The position numbers and the translations under genes are program-made. From Pseudomonadota bacterium (GTDB taxonomy: Bacteria > Desulfobacterota > Desulfarculia > Desulfarculales > JAHJDS01): DNA of 8,995 bases. Under the pieces are notes generated by a model. The model made no database searches. It saw only the letters and a list, made by a program, of their open reading frames with translations, and had not been told where the DNA came from. Location of the stretch: positions 1-8,995 of the forward strand of contig JAHJDS010000517.1 in assembly GCA_018812395.1 (NCBI GenBank), read 5' to 3'. Shown here piece after piece: positions 5,968-8,995 of this stretch. The stretch's first letter is position 1. Each line of letters starts with the position of its first letter.

Positions 5968-6748
5968 TTACGGCGTCAATCAGGAGGAACGGCTGATGAC
6001 CAAGCTGCAAAGCTTGGGCTGCCGCATCCTTAAAGAGAACGTGTACGATCACGAGTACAAGATCGATTTCATCATCAACGCCTTCGAGGGTATCGCGCGG
6101 CTGGTCCAAGTCGGCGTACAGTTGACCCTGGACGCGGACAACCTGCGGAAAATGAGCGAGTTTCTCAAGATCCAGGAAACCCACAAGATCGTCCCCAAGG
6201 CGGTTTACCTGGAGCTGGACTCCAACCTGGACATCGAGCGCTCGGGCGCGGCGCTGGTCTACTCGGCGCTGGTCTATTACGCCTTTTCCCGTCAGTACAG
6301 CAACGACACCCTGGTCGGGCTGCGCATCGGGTCGGACGGGGCGCTCGAGTTCTTCGATCTCAAGCGCAAATTGATGGACCTGAGACGACTCACGGGTCAG
6401 CCGGAAGGGGCTCTACTCCATGGGGTGATCAAGAAATACAACGCCCAGCGCGGATACGGGTTTATCCAGGGCGAGGACCCCAAGGATTCCTACTTCTTCC
6501 ATATATCGAGTATTCAAGACGAAACCCTCACGAGGCAACTGGAACTCGAGCAGATCGGCCAGCACGTCACGTTCCGCTCCCTGGGCATCGTCAGGCAAGA
6601 CGTGACCAGTCCCCAGGCCACTGAAGTCAGACTGGATTTGGACTTCAGGGAGGAACTGGTCGAACCGCGACCTCAACCCCAATCCCAATCCCAACCCCCG
6701 GACCTCATTTTGGATGAAGAAGAAGACAATCGAGGCAATTTGTTGTAA
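5960..6748 (+). CDS. Cold-shock-domain protein with unrecognised N-terminal domain
   Basis: The protein has 262 residues and two clear parts. The C-terminal part, about 155-226, is a cold-shock domain: GVIKKYNAQRGYGFIQ includes an RNP1-like RGYGFI at 164-169, and YFFHISSI at about 178-185 is the RNP2 equivalent. A single-stranded RNA or DNA binding role is therefore likely. The N-terminal part, about 1-150, I do not recognise firmly. Its order (helix EERLMTKLQSLGCRIL, strand YKIDFIIN with D36, strand LVQVGVQLT, helix, strand KAVYLELD) recalls a PD-(D/E)XK nuclease core. However, the E-x-K position reads Q50-V-G, so it would probably be inactive. A short P/Q/S repeat (about 238-247) and an acidic tail (DEEEDN) end the protein. 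The start is supported by AAGGAG six bases upstream. It is a monocistronic unit with its own promoter and terminator. The physiological role is unknown. Confidence 0.8.
   Translation: MDRYGVNQEERLMTKLQSLGCRILKENVYDHEYKIDFIINAFEGIARLVQVGVQLTLDADNLRKMSEFLKIQETHKIVPKAVYLELDSNLDIERSGAALVYSALVYYAFSRQYSNDTLVGLRIGSDGALEFFDLKRKLMDLRRLTGQPEGALLHGVIKKYNAQRGYGFIQGEDPKDSYFFHISSIQDETLTRQLELEQIGQHVTFRSLGIVRQDVTSPQATEVRLDLDFREELVEPRPQPQSQSQPPDLILDEEEDNRGNLL
6675..6698 (+). repeat. Four tandem AAYCCC hexamers in coding sequence
   Basis: Four consecutive six-base units (AACCCC, AATCCC, AATCCC, AACCCC) lie in frame near the end of the cold-shock-domain gene and encode an alternating P/Q and S/Q segment. Because the unit is a multiple of three, copy-number change would lengthen or shorten the linker without a frameshift. 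It separates the cold-shock domain from an acidic C-terminal tail. Confidence 0.6.
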
Positions 6749-6785
6749 GTAATAATTGGGAACGCGGACCGGAGTTCGATTCACG

Positions 6786-6846
6786 AGGGCCGCCGCTTTC
6801 CCGGGGAGCGATCATCGAGACCCCCGGGGACGGCGGCCCTTTTTTT
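6786..6846 (+). terminator. Strong Rho-independent terminator
   Basis: The outer stem AGGGCCGCCG at 6786-6795 pairs perfectly with CGGCGGCCCT at 6831-6840. An inner stem CCCGGGG at 6800-6806 pairs with CCCCGGG at 6822-6828. The right arm runs into seven T's (6840-6846). It begins 38 bases after the stop of the cold-shock-domain gene and insulates it from the tetrapyrrole operon. Confidence 0.9.
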
Positions 6847-6888
6847 GCCGGGCCAAGACCCGGCCCGACCCACCCGACCCGGCCGACG

Positions 6889-6918
6889 TTGAAAAAGAGA
6901 CGCCGGCCGTGTTATAGC
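6889..6918 (+). promoter_or_regulatory. Candidate promoter of the tetrapyrrole operon
   Basis: TTGAAA at 6889-6894 (5 of 6) is followed after 18 bases by TATAGC at 6913-6918 (4 of 6). Transcription would start near 6925, leaving a leader of only about 14 bases with the Shine-Dalgarno GGGAGGAG close to its 5' end. A 6-base inverted repeat (CCGGCC at 6903-6908, GGCCGG at 6920-6925) brackets the -10 and could be an operator. It is the only promoter-like sequence between the terminator and the GTG start. Confidence 0.5.
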
Positions 6919-6938
6919 AGGCCGGGGAGGAGTTTGTC

Positions 6939-7619
6939 GTGGGTTATTACCCGGCCATGATCGATCTGACCGGGCGCTGGTGCCTGGTGGTCGGCGGCGG
7001 CGAGGTGGGCCGGCGCAAGATCGAGGCCCTGGCCCGGGCCGGGGCCCGGGTCCGGGTGGTGGACGCCGATCCGGACGCGGCCCTGACGGCCCTGGCCGAG
7101 CGGTCGGGATTCGAGCTGGTGCGGGACTCCTTCCGGCCGGAACAGATCGAGGGCGTGGCCCTGGTGGTGGCGGCCACCGACGACGCCCTGGTGAACGAGG
7201 CGGTGTCCCGGGCCGCCGCGGACCGGGGCGTGCCGGTCAACGTGGTCGACGTGCCCGAGCTGTGCACCTTCATCGTCCCGGCCACCCTGCGGCGAGGCGA
7301 CCTGACCATCGCCGTGTCCACCGCCGGGGCGTCGCCGGCCCTGGCGGCGCGTATCCGGCGCGAACTCGAGGCCCGGTTCGGACCCGAGTGGGGCGTCGCC
7401 CTGTCGATCCTGCGGCGGGTCAGAAAAAAAGTCCTGGCCCGGGGCCGAGGGGCCGCTGAGAACAAGATCCTGTTTCAGCGGCTGGCCGACTCGGCGCTGG
7501 TCGAACTGGTCGCCGCCCGGGACACGGCGGCGGTGGACGAGGTGCTAACCGACGTCTTGGGGCCGGGGTTCAAGCTGGCCGACATGGGTCTCGACCTGGA
7601 ACCGGAGGAAGAGGCGTGA
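6939..7619 (+). CDS. Precorrin-2 dehydrogenase / sirohydrochlorin ferrochelatase (CysG N-terminal/SirC type)
   Basis: This enzyme oxidises precorrin-2 to sirohydrochlorin with NAD+ and, in many homologues, inserts iron to give siroheme. The N-terminal Rossmann motif is VVGGGEVGRRK (about 17-27), followed by the acidic end of beta2 (VVDADPD). The signature VNVVDVPELCTFIVPA contains D104, which corresponds to the catalytic Asp104 of Salmonella CysG. DLTIAVSTAGASPALAARIRRELE marks the dimerisation and substrate region. At 226 residues it is the stand-alone form, without the CysG methyltransferase half. The start is GTG, with GGGAGGAG at 6925-6932 six bases before. Its stop overlaps the next start (GTGA at 7616-7619). 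In sulfate reducers siroheme serves sulfite reductase and can feed the alternative (Ahb) heme route; whether that applies here is inference. An A7 run at 7424-7430 lies in frame. Confidence 0.92.
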   Translation: MGYYPAMIDLTGRWCLVVGGGEVGRRKIEALARAGARVRVVDADPDAALTALAERSGFELVRDSFRPEQIEGVALVVAATDDALVNEAVSRAAADRGVPVNVVDVPELCTFIVPATLRRGDLTIAVSTAGASPALAARIRRELEARFGPEWGVALSILRRVRKKVLARGRGAAENKILFQRLADSALVELVAARDTAAVDEVLTDVLGPGFKLADMGLDLEPEEEA

Positions 7620-8449
7620 GCGTGATTCTGGCCGCCGCGGCGGTGGTGATCTATCTGGTCTCGGGGGCGTTCTATTTCCTGTTCGTGTTCCGCCAGCGCC
7701 GGTGGCAGAACCGGGCGGGCAACCTGGTGTTGTGGCTGGCCTTCGGGGTGCACACCGCCGCCCTGATCGGGTGGTGGGTCACCCAGAGGACGGTGCCCGG
7801 CCTGGACTTCAACAGCTCCCTGTCCGTCCTGGCCTGGGCCCTGGCCGGGCTGTATCTGCTGCTCAATCTGCGCCTGCGCGTCATGGTCCTGGGCGCCCTG
7901 GTGGCGCCGCTGGCGGCGGTGATGATCGTCGCCAGCCAGCTCCTGCCGCCCGCACCCACCAAGATCGCCCCGGGGTTGAAGCTGGCCTGGCTGCTGGGCC
8001 ACGTCCTGACGGCCATGCTGGGCTACGCCGCCTTTTTCCTGAACTTTTTGGTGGGCATTTTGTACCTGGTCCAGGAGTGGCACATCAAGACCAAGCGCCT
8101 GGGGCCGATCTTCCGTCGCCTGCCGCCCCTGGAGGGCCTGGACCATCTGGGCCACACCTGCCTGATCATCGGCTTTCCGCTGCTGAGCGTGGCCATGATC
8201 ACCGGCGCGGTCTACGCCAACTACGCCGCCGTCGGCCTGTGGCGCTGGGACCCGATGGTGGCGGCGACGATCGTCACCTGGCTGCTCTACGGCGCGCTGC
8301 TGCACGGCCGGCTGGTGGCCGGGTGGAGCGGCCGGCGGGCGGCGCTGCTGGCGGTGGCGGCCTTCGCCATCCTGCTGGTCAGCTATCTGGCCCTGGTCTT
8401 CCTGACGCCCGGCTATCACGCCGCGGCCCCGGGAGGCGCCGGGGGATGA
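7616..8449 (+). CDS. hemX: HemX/CcsA-type membrane protein (cytochrome c assembly family)
   Basis: This is an integral membrane protein of 277 residues with about eight predicted transmembrane segments (near 2-24, 36-57, 68-86, 89-110, 124-152, 178-201, 214-237 and 242-264). It belongs to the cytochrome c assembly/CcsA family: the conserved block GLWRWDPMVAATIVTWLLY (WRWDP at 209-213) and histidines H46, H129, H230 and H268, at positions typical of haem ligands, are visible. Family members either handle haem for cytochrome c maturation (CcsA) or, when next to hemA as in Bacillus hemAXCDBL, lower HemA abundance (HemX). Position directly before hemA favours HemX, but a CcsA role is not excluded; no CcsB/ResB partner is in the window. 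The start GTG overlaps the previous stop; another GTG at 7622 is possible. The stop overlaps the hemA start (ATGA). Confidence 0.85.
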   Translation: MSVILAAAAVVIYLVSGAFYFLFVFRQRRWQNRAGNLVLWLAFGVHTAALIGWWVTQRTVPGLDFNSSLSVLAWALAGLYLLLNLRLRVMVLGALVAPLAAVMIVASQLLPPAPTKIAPGLKLAWLLGHVLTAMLGYAAFFLNFLVGILYLVQEWHIKTKRLGPIFRRLPPLEGLDHLGHTCLIIGFPLLSVAMITGAVYANYAAVGLWRWDPMVAATIVTWLLYGALLHGRLVAGWSGRRAALLAVAAFAILLVSYLALVFLTPGYHAAAPGGAGG

Positions 8450-8995
8450 GCATCGTCCTGGTCGGCCTCAACCACCAGACCGCGCCGGTGGAAATCCGCG
8501 AGCGCCTGGCCTGCCGCGACCCGGCGGCCGAGACCCTGGCCCTCAAAAAGCTGGCCGACGTCCGGGAGACGGTCATCGTCTCGACCTGCAACCGGCTCGA
8601 GGTCCTCTTTCTCAGCGACCGGGCCGAGTCGTCCCTGGAGGCCGTCAAGGAGGCGCTGTGCGTGGCCCACGACCTGGGCCGGGACCAGTTCGAAGCGGCG
8701 CTCTACGTCCACCAGGACCTGGAGGCGATCAGGCACCTGTTCCGGGTGGCCTCGAGCCTGGACTCGATGGTCGTCGGCGAGCCCCAGATCCTGGGCCAGA
8801 TCAAGGAGGCCTACCGGACGGCGGTCTTGGTCAAGGCCACCGGCGCGGTGCTCAACCGGCTGCTGCACAAGACCTTCGCCGTGGCCAAACGGGTCCGGAC
8901 CGAGACCGGCATCGGCGCGGCCGGGGTGAGCGTCGGTCACGCCGCGGTGGAATTGGCCTCGAAGATATTCGGCCGGCTCAGTCAGCGGCGGGCCC
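8446..8995 (+). CDS. hemA: HemA: glutamyl-tRNA reductase, N-terminal part (partial)
   Basis: HemA reduces glutamyl-tRNA(Glu) to glutamate-1-semialdehyde, the first committed step of C5-route tetrapyrrole synthesis in the cytoplasm. The frame opens at ATG 8446, overlapping the hemX stop as ATGA, and runs off the right edge after 183 codons, less than half of the usual length of about 420. Diagnostic segments are VGLNHQTAPVEIRERL at 6-21, the catalytic cysteine C48 in STCNRLEV, and LFRVASSLDSMVVGEPQILGQIKEAY, with GEPQ at 111-114. The region GIGAAGVSVGHAAVELA begins the NADPH-binding part. The Shine-Dalgarno GGAGG at 8432-8436 lies inside hemX, nine bases before the ATG. Overlap with hemX implies translational coupling. 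Confidence 0.97.
   Translation, partial: MSIVLVGLNHQTAPVEIRERLACRDPAAETLALKKLADVRETVIVSTCNRLEVLFLSDRAESSLEAVKEALCVAHDLGRDQFEAALYVHQDLEAIRHLFRVASSLDSMVVGEPQILGQIKEAYRTAVLVKATGAVLNRLLHKTFAVAKRVRTETGIGAAGVSVGHAAVELASKIFGRLSQRRA

Noticed and set aside
6751..6790. GTTCGATTC at about 6774-6782 resembles a tRNA T-loop
   Set aside because: The flanking bases do not form a 5-base T stem, and no acceptor, D or anticodon stems fit upstream; most of the upstream 70 bases are the end of the cold-shock-domain gene.
7424..7430. A7 run in frame in the precorrin-2 dehydrogenase gene, formally a slippery heptamer
   Set aside because: A -1 shift leads to an R/G/W-rich tail ending at a TAA about 120 bases later with no recognisable domain, and the zero-frame product is full length and normal.

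Overview
The window is GC-rich and almost fully coding, with every gene on the + strand. Gene content suggests a flagellated member of the former Deltaproteobacteria (Desulfobacterota-like). The reasons are a flaG end next to chemotaxis genes, a multi-HPt CheA carrying MshEN-like repeats, and a precorrin-2 dehydrogenase / HemX / HemA operon of the kind common in sulfate and metal reducers. This placement is an inference from gene order and composition, not from a marker gene.

Region 1 (1-1066): the 3' end of flaG, then a 178-base gap with a candidate sigma70 promoter and two inverted repeats. A PilZ-domain protein follows, carrying both c-di-GMP-binding signatures separated by a helical insertion.

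Region 2 (1133-5692): a chemosensory block cheB-cheW-cheA. CheB is a standard receiver-methylesterase. CheW is a scaffold with an N-terminal disordered extension. CheA is very large (934 residues). It has two intact HPt domains, a third degenerate HPt-like domain, three tandem 24-residue repeats that fit the MshEN c-di-GMP-binding pattern, then the dimerisation, kinase and CheW-like domains. No cheR, cheY or receptor gene lies in the window. The PilZ gene immediately upstream and the MshEN-like repeats inside CheA together suggest that c-di-GMP feeds into this pathway.

Region 3 (5693-6846): a GC-rich gap with stable hairpins, then a near-consensus promoter (TTGACA, 17 bases, TATATT). The predicted transcript begins almost exactly at a boxA-like sequence (GCTCTTTGACAA). 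Its leader can fold so that the start codon is paired while the Shine-Dalgarno sits in the loop. It encodes a 262-residue protein with an unrecognised, possibly nuclease-fold N-terminal domain and a C-terminal cold-shock domain. A strong intrinsic terminator closes the unit.

Region 4 (6847-8995): a tightly packed tetrapyrrole operon: precorrin-2 dehydrogenase/ferrochelatase, the HemX/CcsA-type membrane protein, and hemA, which runs off the right edge. The genes overlap at GTGA and ATGA, suggesting translational coupling. HemA commits glutamyl-tRNA to tetrapyrrole synthesis and the dehydrogenase diverts precorrin-2 to siroheme.

The best candidates for something new are the MshEN-like repeats and triple HPt layout in CheA, and the boxA plus start-codon hairpin leader of the cold-shock-domain fusion gene.
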